From Actinomycetospora soli (GTDB lineage Bacteria; Actinomycetota; Actinomycetes; Mycobacteriales; Pseudonocardiaceae): 64,000 nt of DNA. The DNA lies in assembly GCF_021026295.1 (NCBI RefSeq), contig NZ_JAJNDA010000003.1:1-64000 (forward strand). The letters run 5' to 3'. Under the pieces are notes generated by a model, which made no database searches, had not been told where the DNA came from, and worked only from the letters and a program-made list of their open reading frames with translations. A program made the translations under genes and the position numbers. Below are positions 29,694 through 37,515 of this stretch, one piece after another (the first letter of the stretch is position 1; each line of letters starts with the position of its first letter).

Positions 29694-30006
29694 GTCGTCC
29701 CCCCGCGTCGGTCTCCGCTCCCGGACGTGGCCCTCCTCGGACCAGTCCGTTGGGCCGTTCGGACGACCCTAACGCGCGCGCCCGGCCACACCGGGGCGAC
29801 GCGGACGCCCGGACGGTGGACAGCGGGACGGCTCGTCGGGGCCGGACACGAGAACAGCCGGGACCCCTGACGTGGAGGGGTCCCGGCTGTTCGGGTCGGG
29901 TCGCGGCGGGCGCGGTCGCCACGACCCGTCCCGGGGGCGAGGTGCGGGGGGCAGCCCCCGGGACGTCGTGCTCGGCGCGGGCGCCCCGGACGGGGCGCCC
30001 GATCCG
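29694..30006. other. Intergenic region between iniB-like and iniA-like genes
   Basis: This 313-base gap holds the terminator-like hairpin at 29852-29892. The part next to the iniA-like start (29694-29850) has no convincing promoter boxes, and no small reading frame is evident. Confidence 0.5.
29852..29892. terminator. 17-bp hairpin between iniB-like and iniA-like genes, locus A
   Basis: Arm 29852-29868 (GAACAGCCGGGACCCCT) pairs perfectly with 29876-29892 around a seven-base loop. It follows the iniB-like gene on the minus strand, so iniA-iniC transcription would depend on read-through or a separate promoter. Locus B has a hairpin in the same place. Confidence 0.75.
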
Positions 30007-30945
30007 TCAGTCGTCGACGCCGTCGTCCACGGCGTCGGCGAGGTCGTCGGCGGTGACGGGGCCGCCGTCGGAGAACACAGAGTCGGAGATCGAGTTGTCG
30101 GTCTCCGTGGTGGTCTCCGTGCTGGTCTCGTTGCCGCTGTCGGTGACGGAGTTGTCCGACTCGTCGGTGACCGTGATCGTCTCGGTCTCCGAGTTGTCCG
30201 GCGTGGCGTCGCCCTGCGAGGAGGCGGCACCGGAACCGAAATTGGTGGCCGATTCGTCGGTGTTCTCGCCGGCCGCGGTGTCGTTCAGCGAGACGGCCGA
30301 GCCGTTGTTCGCGGCGATCGAGCCGCCGACGCTCGCGGCGTCGCCCTCACCGAAGGCCGCGGTGCCGTCGCCGTTCATCATGTTGCCCTCGCCGGCCTGC
30401 GAGCCGTCGCCGGTCGCGACCGGGGCGGTGATGTCCTCGCCCGCGGCCACCGCGCCGTCGCCGGAGGCGATCGTCGGGCTGATGTCGAGCGTGGTGGTCA
30501 CGTCGCCGTTGGCGCGGATGTTCTGCTCGAGGTTGGTCTCGAAGTTCGTGTCGTGCGAGTCGTACGCGTAGTTGTTCGTCACGTACTGGAGCTGCTGGAT
30601 GACCTTCTCGATCTCCGGCGAGTGCGGCGGGAGGACGGGGCCGGGGATCCAGTGGTGCTCGCCGCCACCGTGGTGGTGGTGCTCCTCGCCGACGACCGCG
30701 ACGGCCGAGGCGGAGGCGGCGCGGACGTCGTCGTCGTAGCGGGCGGCGACGGCGGCCGGCGCGTGGTCCATGACGAGCGGCAGGGCGTCCCGCACGTCGG
30801 CGAAGCACATCCCGTCCAGGCCGGCCGCCGCGAGGGTGGCCTGGGGGTTGGCGTCGAACTCCGCCTGGGTCTGCGGGTCGCGCAGCAGGTCGAGCAGGAA
30901 CTGCAGCAGGGTCTTGGCCTCGGTCGCCGGCATCGTCGTCTCCAT
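30007..30945 (-). CDS. IniB-N-domain protein with Gly/Asp-rich repeat tail, locus A
   Basis: 312 residues; AAGGAG precedes the first ATG, and a second ATG five codons in is also usable. Residues 10-65 form the IniB N-terminal helical domain (LLQFLLDLLRDPQTQAEF, NPQATLAAAGL). Residues 86-98 are His-rich (EEHHHHGGGEHH). YVTNNYAYD begins an acidic, Thr/Asn/Ser-rich repetitive tail with GDG steps (GDGAVAAGED, ATGDGSQAGEGNMMNGDG, AAFGEGDA), possibly beta-solenoid or disordered. No signal peptide or membrane helix is seen. It is divergent from the Hsp70-like gene. The exact role is unknown. Confidence 0.8.
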   Translation of the reverse strand: METTMPATEAKTLLQFLLDLLRDPQTQAEFDANPQATLAAAGLDGMCFADVRDALPLVMDHAPAAVAARYDDDVRAASASAVAVVGEEHHHHGGGEHHWIPGPVLPPHSPEIEKVIQQLQYVTNNYAYDSHDTNFETNLEQNIRANGDVTTTLDISPTIASGDGAVAAGEDITAPVATGDGSQAGEGNMMNGDGTAAFGEGDAASVGGSIAANNGSAVSLNDTAAGENTDESATNFGSGAASSQGDATPDNSETETITVTDESDNSVTDSGNETSTETTTETDNSISDSVFSDGGPVTADDLADAVDDGVDD

Positions 30946-31242
30946 GTGCTCCTTCCGGACCTGTCTGATCCGGCGTTGGGAGCAACGTTAGAAATCCCGA
31001 GCCGCCTCGACATCGGTGTTCCCCCCGCGAACCCGATCCGGGGAGGAGGGGGATCCGACCACCCCCCGGGGATCGCGACCCCCGGGTCCCGTTCACCCCA
31101 CCAGCCCCACCGTTCACCCGACTCTCGACGCCCACTCGGGTGGCGACCCTCAACTGTGACTCTTCTTCCTCCGATTGGCGCAGTATGTTGCGCTTGACGG
31201 GGGAGCGCCGGTGTGCGGTCGACCGAGTGATGGGGGAATACG
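30946..31242. promoter_or_regulatory. Divergent promoter region of locus A
   Basis: The 297 bases between the iniB-like and Hsp70-like starts must hold both promoters. On the minus strand TAACGT lies upstream of the iniB-like ribosome site. Near 31170-31190 a GCGCA-N6-TGCGC inverted repeat surrounds TATGTT and may be an operator for the plus-strand genes. Boxes are too weak to fix start sites. Confidence 0.4.
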
Positions 31243-33477
31243 GTGGGTTACGACCTGGGGGTCGACCTGGGCGGGACGACGGTCGTCGCGGCGGTCCTGC
31301 GTGACGGCGAGGCCCGCGCGGACGCCGTCGGACTCGGGACCGACGGGTCCCCGAGCATGCCCGCCACCGCCCACCGCGGCAGCGACGGGGTCGTGCGGAC
31401 CGGGGCGGACGCCGAGCGGCGCGCCGCCCTCGAGCCCGACCGCGCCGTCCGCGACGTCACGGCGCGCCTCGGCGACGACGTCCCCCTGATCGTCGGCGAC
31501 GAGCCGTGGCGCGCGGACGACGTGGCCGCGGAGATCGTGCTGGCCGCCGTGCGGCGGGTCGCCGCCCTCGAGGGCGGTGCCGCGCGGGCGCTCGCCGTCA
31601 CGCACCCCGCCGGCTGGGGCTCGCACCGCGAGCGCACGCTGCGCCGGGCGCTGGTCCGGGTCGGGCTGGGACACGCCACGCTCGTGGCCGAGTCGCGGGC
31701 GGCCGTGCTCGCCGCGTCCACCTACGGCGGGCTGCGTGCCGGCCGGGTCGCCGCGGTGTACGACCTCGGCGGCCGCCGCTTCCGCGCCGCCGTCATCCGA
31801 CGCGGCGCGCGCGGCGTGGTCGCCTCCGGCACGGAGGGCGGTGCCGCCGCGCCCGGCACGACGACGACCGAGGTGCTCGCCGACTCCGGCGCCCCGGTCC
31901 GCGCCGGGGGCACCGACGTCGACGCGGCCGTCCTCGCGCACGTCCGCGAGGAGCTCGGCGAACCGTTCGACGCGGCGCTCGCCGCCCTCGACGACAACGC
32001 CTCCCGCCACGCGCTCGCCACCCTCCAGCGGTCCGCGCGGGTGGCCAAGGAGCGGCTGTCGGCCGACACCGAGGCGCCGCTGCGGGTGACGGTCGGCCCC
32101 CTGGACACGACCGTCCGCATCACCCGCGCCGACCTCGAGGCCCGCATCACGCCGCTGGTCGCGGCCACCGTCGACGCCTTCGCCGGGACCCTCGAGGCCG
32201 CCGGCGTGACGCCCGACCAGGTCGTCCTCGTCGGCGGCTCGTCCCGCATCCCGCTCGTCGCGCGCCTGCTCGCCGAGGAGCTCGGCCGCCCGGTGCACCC
32301 CGAGCTCGACCCCATCACGGTCGTCGCCGAGGGTGCGGCCCTCGCCGCGGCCGGACACGCCGCGGCCCGTCGGCACGAGGCCCTCACCGGCCCCGCCTCC
32401 GGTTCCTTCCCGACGACCGGCCCCGCCTCGGGTGCCTTCCCGACGACCGGTCCCGCCTCGGGTGCCTTCCCGACGACCGGTCCCGCCTCGGGTGCCTTCC
32501 CGGCGACCGGGCCGGCGTCCGCGCCGTTCGCCGCCACCGCGGCGGGTGTGCGGGAGCGGCGCCGGGTCGAGGCGGAGCGGCGACCGGTCCCGACCGGGGC
32601 GTCCGACCGACCCGCGCCGGTCGAGCGGCACGCCGCCGTCGGCGCCGCCATCGCCGCGGGCGCCGCGCTCGGGGCGTCCGCCGCCCGGTCGCGCACCCCG
32701 GTCGCGACCTCGGCACCCGCCTCCGGCGACGGCGACTGGGGTCCCCCCTCCGCCCTGCCCGCCACGACCGAGGAGGCACGTCCCGCACGGTCGGGCTCGA
32801 CGGCGCTCATGGAGCGGCCCCGGACCCCGAACGACGACGTGCCGCGCCCGCCGGTCGCGACCGCCGCCGCGCCGGTCGGCGAGCACGCCCCCCAGGGGGT
32901 GTTCCAGCGCTACCGGACGGCGCTGCTCGTGCTCCTGGTCCTCCTCGTGCTGGCCGCCGCGGCCGTGCTCGTGCCGATCCCCGGACTGACGACCGCCCGG
33001 ACCTCGTCGACCACGACCACCACGCCGGCCCCGACCACGCCGCCGCCCGGACCGACCCCGGCGGCCGCCGCGCCGCTCGTCCCGCTCCCGCCGACCGGGC
33101 CGGCGTCCTCCCCCGAGGCTGCACCACCCGCCGACGGGACGACGGAGCAGGAGCAGTCCTCCGACGCCGGGACCACCACCCGCCGACCGGCCACGACGAC
33201 CCGCTCCTCCCGCACCCCGACCGCGCAGAACGTGCGACCCGCGGGCGGCTCGGCCCCGGTCGCCGCGCCGCAGGCCGTGGGGCCCGCCCCGTCCCCGGCC
33301 GCGGTGCAGCCCGCCCGGCCGGCGCAGCCCGCCCCACAGGAGCCCGCCGCGTCGGCGCCCTCCCCCGACGTCGCGAGCCCCGCGGCGCAGGCCCCCGCGG
33401 CCACCCCGTCGGCCGCGGACACGCCCGTCGCCTCGGCGCCGAGCAGTGTCGCGCCGACGACCGGGACGCCCTCGTGA
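31243..33477 (+). CDS. Membrane-anchored Hsp70-like protein with degenerate ATPase site, locus A
   Basis: 744 residues, GTG start. Residues 1-375 form an Hsp70-type actin fold: DLGVDLGGTT, VTHPAGWGSHRERTLRRAL and VLVGGSSRIPLVARLLAEEL. No substrate-binding beta domain follows. Instead come five 10-residue repeats (TGPASGAFPT, 382-431), a linker, one membrane helix (about 560-582) and a Pro/Thr-rich tail of about 160 residues that should lie outside the cell. The phosphate-2 loop reads DLGGRRFR in place of DLGGGTFD, and the DnaK Lys70 position is Thr73, so ATP hydrolysis is doubtful. It overlaps the LuxR gene by 4 bp. Confidence 0.82.
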   Translation: MGYDLGVDLGGTTVVAAVLRDGEARADAVGLGTDGSPSMPATAHRGSDGVVRTGADAERRAALEPDRAVRDVTARLGDDVPLIVGDEPWRADDVAAEIVLAAVRRVAALEGGAARALAVTHPAGWGSHRERTLRRALVRVGLGHATLVAESRAAVLAASTYGGLRAGRVAAVYDLGGRRFRAAVIRRGARGVVASGTEGGAAAPGTTTTEVLADSGAPVRAGGTDVDAAVLAHVREELGEPFDAALAALDDNASRHALATLQRSARVAKERLSADTEAPLRVTVGPLDTTVRITRADLEARITPLVAATVDAFAGTLEAAGVTPDQVVLVGGSSRIPLVARLLAEELGRPVHPELDPITVVAEGAALAAAGHAAARRHEALTGPASGSFPTTGPASGAFPTTGPASGAFPTTGPASGAFPATGPASAPFAATAAGVRERRRVEAERRPVPTGASDRPAPVERHAAVGAAIAAGAALGASAARSRTPVATSAPASGDGDWGPPSALPATTEEARPARSGSTALMERPRTPNDDVPRPPVATAAAPVGEHAPQGVFQRYRTALLVLLVLLVLAAAAVLVPIPGLTTARTSSTTTTTPAPTTPPPGPTPAAAAPLVPLPPTGPASSPEAAPPADGTTEQEQSSDAGTTTRRPATTTRSSRTPTAQNVRPAGGSAPVAAPQAVGPAPSPAAVQPARPAQPAPQEPAASAPSPDVASPAAQAPAATPSAADTPVASAPSSVAPTTGTPS
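32386..32535 (+). repeat. 30-bp tandem repeat inside the Hsp70-like gene
   Basis: Five units of 30 bases (32386, 32416, 32446, 32476, 32506) encode TGPASGAFPT-type decapeptides. Units 2-4 are nearly identical and the last is degenerate. The in-frame unit length allows expansion or loss without frameshift. Confidence 0.9.
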
Positions 33478-34991
33478 CTCCCGAGCCCACCGACGGCGCC
33501 GCAGCCACCCGGGCCGCGCTCGCTGGCGACTCCGACACCGCCCTGCGACTCGCCGACGTCGCGTTGCGCACCGGTGACGGCGCCGACCGCCTGCTCGGTG
33601 CCCGGGTGCTCGCCGCGGTCCTCCCCCAGCGCGGGCTGCTCGCCCGGGCCGCGGAGGTGCACCGATGGCTCGCGCGGCAGGACGCGGCCACTCCGGACGC
33701 CGTGGTCAGCCTGCTCGGCACCGGCGCGCTCGACGAGGCGCGCGGCGCGCTCGCCCCCGCGGCCGACGCACTGCCCGGGCTGCGCGACGGCGCCGACACG
33801 CTCACCGCCGAGGGGCTGCTCGCCTCGGTCGACGGCCGCGACACGACGGCGGGTACCTCCCTGTCCTTGCTGGTCCGCGCGACGACCTCCCTCGCGGCGA
33901 CCGGTGAGCGGACCCCGGCCGCCGACTCCCCCGCCGCCCTCGGCGCGCTGCTCGCGCTGCACCGCGGGGAGCCGGAGCTCGCGGACCCGCTGCTCGACCT
34001 CGCCGTCGACGCGGACCTCGGCGGCCCCGCCCTGCGCCGTCGGCACCTGCTCCTGCGGGCGTGGTCGGCGATGCTGCGCGACGACGAGGCCGCCGCCCGC
34101 GCCGCCCTGGCCGCCGCCGACGACCTGCCGGGCACCCCGGAGCCGCGCGACGCGCTCGTCACCGTGGCCTGCGAGGTCGCCCTCGCCCGCCGGGCCGGCG
34201 ACACCCGCCGCCTGCTCGACCTGTGGTCGCGCGCCCGGCAGGCCCTCCTGCGCCACCCCGTCGACCTGTACTGCCTGCTGCCCGTCGGCGAACTCGCGAT
34301 CGCCGCGGCCCGGCTCGGCGAGAGCCGGTGGGTCGACCCGCACCTCGCCGAGGCCACCGCCCTCCTCGCGTCGCTGGGCGACCCGCCCTCGTGGTCGACC
34401 TCCTGGCACTGGGCGCGGCTGCACGCGGCCATCACCGCCGACGACCGCGCCGCCGCCGGCGACCACGCGGCCGCCCTCGAGGACGCCGCGCAGACCAACG
34501 ACCGCGCGGTCGCCCCCGCCCGCGCCGCCCGCGTGTGGCTCGCGGTGCTGGCGGGCGAGATCGACGCCGAGGCGGTCGTCGCGACGGCGACCGCCCTACG
34601 TGCGGTCGGCCTCGCCTGGGACGGCGCGCGCCTCGCCGGCGAGGCCGCCATCCGCACCACCGACCGCACCGACTCGGCCACCCTCCTCGCCTGCGCCCGC
34701 GCCCTCCAGGCCGGCCGCGTCCCCACGGCGCCCGAGCCCCTTCCCGACGCCGGGTCCTCCCGGGCCGCCGCGGTCACCCGCGCCCGGCGGGAGGCGACGT
34801 TGACCGACCGGGAGCGCGACATCGCCGAACTCGTACTGGAGGGCCTCACCTACCGCGAGATCGCCGGGCGCCTGTTCCTCTCGACGAAGACGGTCGAGCA
34901 CCATGTCGCGCGCATCCGCCGTCGCCTCGGCTCGGAGAGCCGGGCCGAGCTGTTCAGCGAGCTGAAGGTGCTGGTCGCATGTGAGCACTAA
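33474..34991 (+). CDS. LuxR-type transcriptional regulator, locus A
   Basis: 505 residues from a GTG overlapping the Hsp70-like stop. Residues 1-420 are a helical-repeat domain rich in Ala/Leu/Arg (AALGALLALHRGEPELADPL, RRRHLLLRAWSAM, ARRAGDTRRLLDLWSRARQ) that resembles TPR-type sensor regions; no P-loop is present. The C-terminal LuxR HTH is clear: LTDRERDIAELVLEGLTYREIAGRLFLSTKTVEHHVARIRRRLG. It is presumably the private regulator of the divergent iniB-like operon. The stop codon lies inside the 40-bp palindrome at 34981-35020. Confidence 0.82.
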   Translation: MTPEPTDGAAATRAALAGDSDTALRLADVALRTGDGADRLLGARVLAAVLPQRGLLARAAEVHRWLARQDAATPDAVVSLLGTGALDEARGALAPAADALPGLRDGADTLTAEGLLASVDGRDTTAGTSLSLLVRATTSLAATGERTPAADSPAALGALLALHRGEPELADPLLDLAVDADLGGPALRRRHLLLRAWSAMLRDDEAAARAALAAADDLPGTPEPRDALVTVACEVALARRAGDTRRLLDLWSRARQALLRHPVDLYCLLPVGELAIAAARLGESRWVDPHLAEATALLASLGDPPSWSTSWHWARLHAAITADDRAAAGDHAAALEDAAQTNDRAVAPARAARVWLAVLAGEIDAEAVVATATALRAVGLAWDGARLAGEAAIRTTDRTDSATLLACARALQAGRVPTAPEPLPDAGSSRAAAVTRARREATLTDRERDIAELVLEGLTYREIAGRLFLSTKTVEHHVARIRRRLGSESRAELFSELKVLVACEH

Positions 34992-35020
34992 CGGTCGCTA
35001 TAGCGACCGTTGGTGCTCAC
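34981..35020. repeat. 40-bp palindrome, copy 1 (gene-end element)
   Basis: GTGAGCACTAAC, the 16-base core GGTCGCTATAGCGACC, and GTTGGTGCTCAC. The arms pair with a single G-T type exception. It carries the TAA stop of the LuxR gene and lies before the end of the convergent hydroxylase gene. The same core is found at 41402 and 51927. Confidence 0.9.
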
Positions 35021-35035
35021 CTGCGCGCAGCGCAC

Positions 35036-37423
35036 CTACACGTCGACCGACGCCGCCTCCGGGTCGCCCGAGGCCCCGCCGCGCACCGGCAGGGTGGCGA
35101 ACACGGCCGGCGGCTCCGACCACGGCTCGGCGAGGGTGCCTGCCTCGGCGTCGCGGACGGTGTGCCACACCCGGTCCGGGGTGAGCGGCATGTCGACGTG
35201 GCGCACCCCGAGGTGGGCGAGCGCGTCCACGACGGCGTTCTGCACCGCCGGCGTCGACCCGATCGTCGCCGCCTCGCCGATCCCCTTCGCCCCGAGCGGG
35301 TTGTACGGGGTGGGCGTCTCGGTCGACGCGGCCTCGAACATCGGCAGCTCCGCGGCGGTCGGCAGCAGGTAGGCGGCGAACGAGCCGGTCGTGGGGTTGC
35401 CGTCGGCGTCGTAGGAGAAGCCCTCCCACAGCGCCTGCGAGATGCCCTGCACCAGCCCGCCGTGCTGCTGGCCCGCGACGAGGGTCGGGTTGAGCACGCG
35501 CCCGCAGTCGTCGACCGCGATGTGCCGGATCGGCGTGACCCGCCCCGTGTCCAGGTCCACCTCGACGACGCTGACGTGCGCGCCGAACGGGTAGGTCGCG
35601 CCGGGCTGCGACTCGTCGCGCGCCTCGGCCAGCGACACCCCCTGCTCGTGGGCGGCCGTGGCGACCTCGGCCCACGACAGCGACCGCCCGGGGACGCCCG
35701 CCACGCCGACCGACCCGTCGTCGAGAACGGCGATGTCCTCCGGCGCCGCCTCGAACACCGAGGCGACCACCTCGCGAGCCCGCGAGAGGACCGTGTCGGC
35801 GGCGACGAGGACGCTGGAGCCGGCCAGCTGCAGCGACCGCGACCCGCCGGTGCCGCCGCCGTGCGGGACGGTGGCGGTGTCGGACTGGACGAAGCGGATG
35901 CGCTCCATCGGGATGCCGAGCCGGTCGGAGACGATCATCGCGAACGACGTCGCGTGTCCCTGCCCGTGCCCGGAGGTGCCGACGGCGACCGTGGCCCCGC
36001 CGTCGTCGTCGACCGTGACCTTCCCGTACTCCTGCGCGGCGCCACCCGCCGTCACCTCGACGTACACCGCGAGGCCGACGCCCAGCACCACCCGGTCGCC
36101 GCGGTCCCGACGACGGGCCTGCTCGGCCCGGAGCTCGTCGTACCCGGCGAGGCGCAGCGCCTCGTCGAGGGGCTTGGCGTAGTCGCCGGAGTCGTAGAGC
36201 GAGCCGGTGACGGTCGTGTAGGGGAACTGGTCGGGGGCGAGGAAGTTGCGGCGGCGCAGCTCGGCGGGGTCCATCCCCAGCTCGGCGGCACCCATGTCGA
36301 CGAGCCGCTCCAGCATCGCCGCGGCCTCGGGGCGACCGGCGCCGCGGAAGGCGCCCATCGGCGTCGTCGTGGTGAGCGCGGCCGCGGCGCCGTACGAGAT
36401 CGCCGGGATGCGGTAGACGCCCTGGGCCATGTTGCGGGTCGGGCCGAGCGCGAGGGCGCCGCCGAACCCGGCGTAGGCCCCGGCGTCGCCGACGACCCGC
36501 GCGCGGAGGCCGACGATCGTCCCGTCGCGGCGCAGCCCGAGCTCGGCGTACTGCACCTGGCCGCGGCCGTGCGGCATCGCGGTGAGGTTCTCGCTGCGGG
36601 TCTCGGTCCAGGTCACCGGCCGGCCGAGCCGGCGGGCGAGCTCGATGACCACGGCGTGTTCGGGGGCCATGCCGGCCTTGCCGCCGAAGCCGCCGCCGAC
36701 GTGCGGGGCGACGACGCGCACCCGCTGCGGGTCCCAGCCCCACTGCGTGGCGACCTGGTCGCGCAGGCCGTGCGGCATCTGGGTGGAGACGTGGACCGTG
36801 ATGTCGTACGTGTCGTCGCCGGGCTCGGCCGTGACCGAGTTGCCCTCCATCGGCGCGACCGCGAGGCGCTGGTTGACGATGCGCGCCCGGACCACGACCT
36901 CGGCGTCGGCGAGCGGGTCCGGGTCGTCGGGGCCGTCGGCGTCGCGCATGCCGGCGGCGAGGTTGGAGCCGAGCTCCTCGAACTGCAGCGGGGCGCCGGC
37001 GGCGAGCGCCGCCTCGGGGTCGACGACGGGCTCGAGCGGGTCGTAGTCGACCTCGACGAGCTCGGCGGCGTCGACCGCCTCGGCCGTCGTCGTCGCGACG
37101 ACCGCCGCCACCATGTCGCCGACGAACCGCACCTTCCCGCGGGCGAGCAGCGGCCGGGCGCAGGCGTCGTTGAGGACCATGAACTGGCGGTGGTCGGGCA
37201 GGTCGACGAGGTCCTCGGCGGTCACCACGGCGACGACGCCGGGCGCCTCACGGGCCTTGTCGACGCTCACGCCCTCCAGCCGCGCGTGCGCCAGCGGCGA
37301 CCGCACGAAGACGACGTGCAGCGCGCCCGGCGGGACGATGTTGTCGACGTAGGTGGCGCGACCGCGGATCAGCTCCGGGTCCTCGACGCGGCGGACGGCG
37401 GTTCCGAGAATCGACCCTGGCAT
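35036..37423 (-). CDS. Molybdopterin-binding large subunit, xanthine dehydrogenase/CO dehydrogenase family
   Basis: 795 residues. It is the catalytic Mo-cofactor subunit of a molybdenum hydroxylase. An N-terminal a/b-hammerhead domain (GTAVRRVEDPELIRGRATYVDN) is followed by cofactor-binding stretches APHVGGGFGGKAGMAPEH, TPMGAFRGAGRPEAAAM, VTAGGAAQEYGKV, SGHGQGHATSFAMI and the C-terminal GAKGIGEAATIGSTPA with its catalytic Glu. The loop lacks the CO-dehydrogenase cysteine (AYRCSFR), so the substrate is probably an aldehyde or N-heterocycle. No FAD or 2Fe-2S subunit gene is adjacent, which is unusual. Confidence 0.88.
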   Translation of the reverse strand: MPGSILGTAVRRVEDPELIRGRATYVDNIVPPGALHVVFVRSPLAHARLEGVSVDKAREAPGVVAVVTAEDLVDLPDHRQFMVLNDACARPLLARGKVRFVGDMVAAVVATTTAEAVDAAELVEVDYDPLEPVVDPEAALAAGAPLQFEELGSNLAAGMRDADGPDDPDPLADAEVVVRARIVNQRLAVAPMEGNSVTAEPGDDTYDITVHVSTQMPHGLRDQVATQWGWDPQRVRVVAPHVGGGFGGKAGMAPEHAVVIELARRLGRPVTWTETRSENLTAMPHGRGQVQYAELGLRRDGTIVGLRARVVGDAGAYAGFGGALALGPTRNMAQGVYRIPAISYGAAAALTTTTPMGAFRGAGRPEAAAMLERLVDMGAAELGMDPAELRRRNFLAPDQFPYTTVTGSLYDSGDYAKPLDEALRLAGYDELRAEQARRRDRGDRVVLGVGLAVYVEVTAGGAAQEYGKVTVDDDGGATVAVGTSGHGQGHATSFAMIVSDRLGIPMERIRFVQSDTATVPHGGGTGGSRSLQLAGSSVLVAADTVLSRAREVVASVFEAAPEDIAVLDDGSVGVAGVPGRSLSWAEVATAAHEQGVSLAEARDESQPGATYPFGAHVSVVEVDLDTGRVTPIRHIAVDDCGRVLNPTLVAGQQHGGLVQGISQALWEGFSYDADGNPTTGSFAAYLLPTAAELPMFEAASTETPTPYNPLGAKGIGEAATIGSTPAVQNAVVDALAHLGVRHVDMPLTPDRVWHTVRDAEAGTLAEPWSEPPAVFATLPVRGGASGDPEAASVDV

Positions 37424-37475
37424 GCGCTCGACGCTATGCCTTCGAGTGCGCTCGAACGCAAGGTGCCGGAGGCCC

Positions 37476-37515
37476 GTGAGTACTTCCGACGGTGATAGCC
37501 GTCAGAAGTGCTCAC
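37476..37515. repeat. 40-bp palindrome, variant copy 4
   Basis: GTGAGTACTTC-CGACGG-TGATAG-CCGTC-A-GAAGTGCTCAC has the same length and outer GTGAGYAC/GTRCTCAC as the other copies but a different core. It contains the TGA stop of the yihY-like gene and lies just upstream of the hydroxylase gene start. Confidence 0.75.

Noticed and set aside
32386-32535. CRISPR-like tandem repeat
   Set aside because: Units are contiguous without spacers and are in-frame coding decapeptides.
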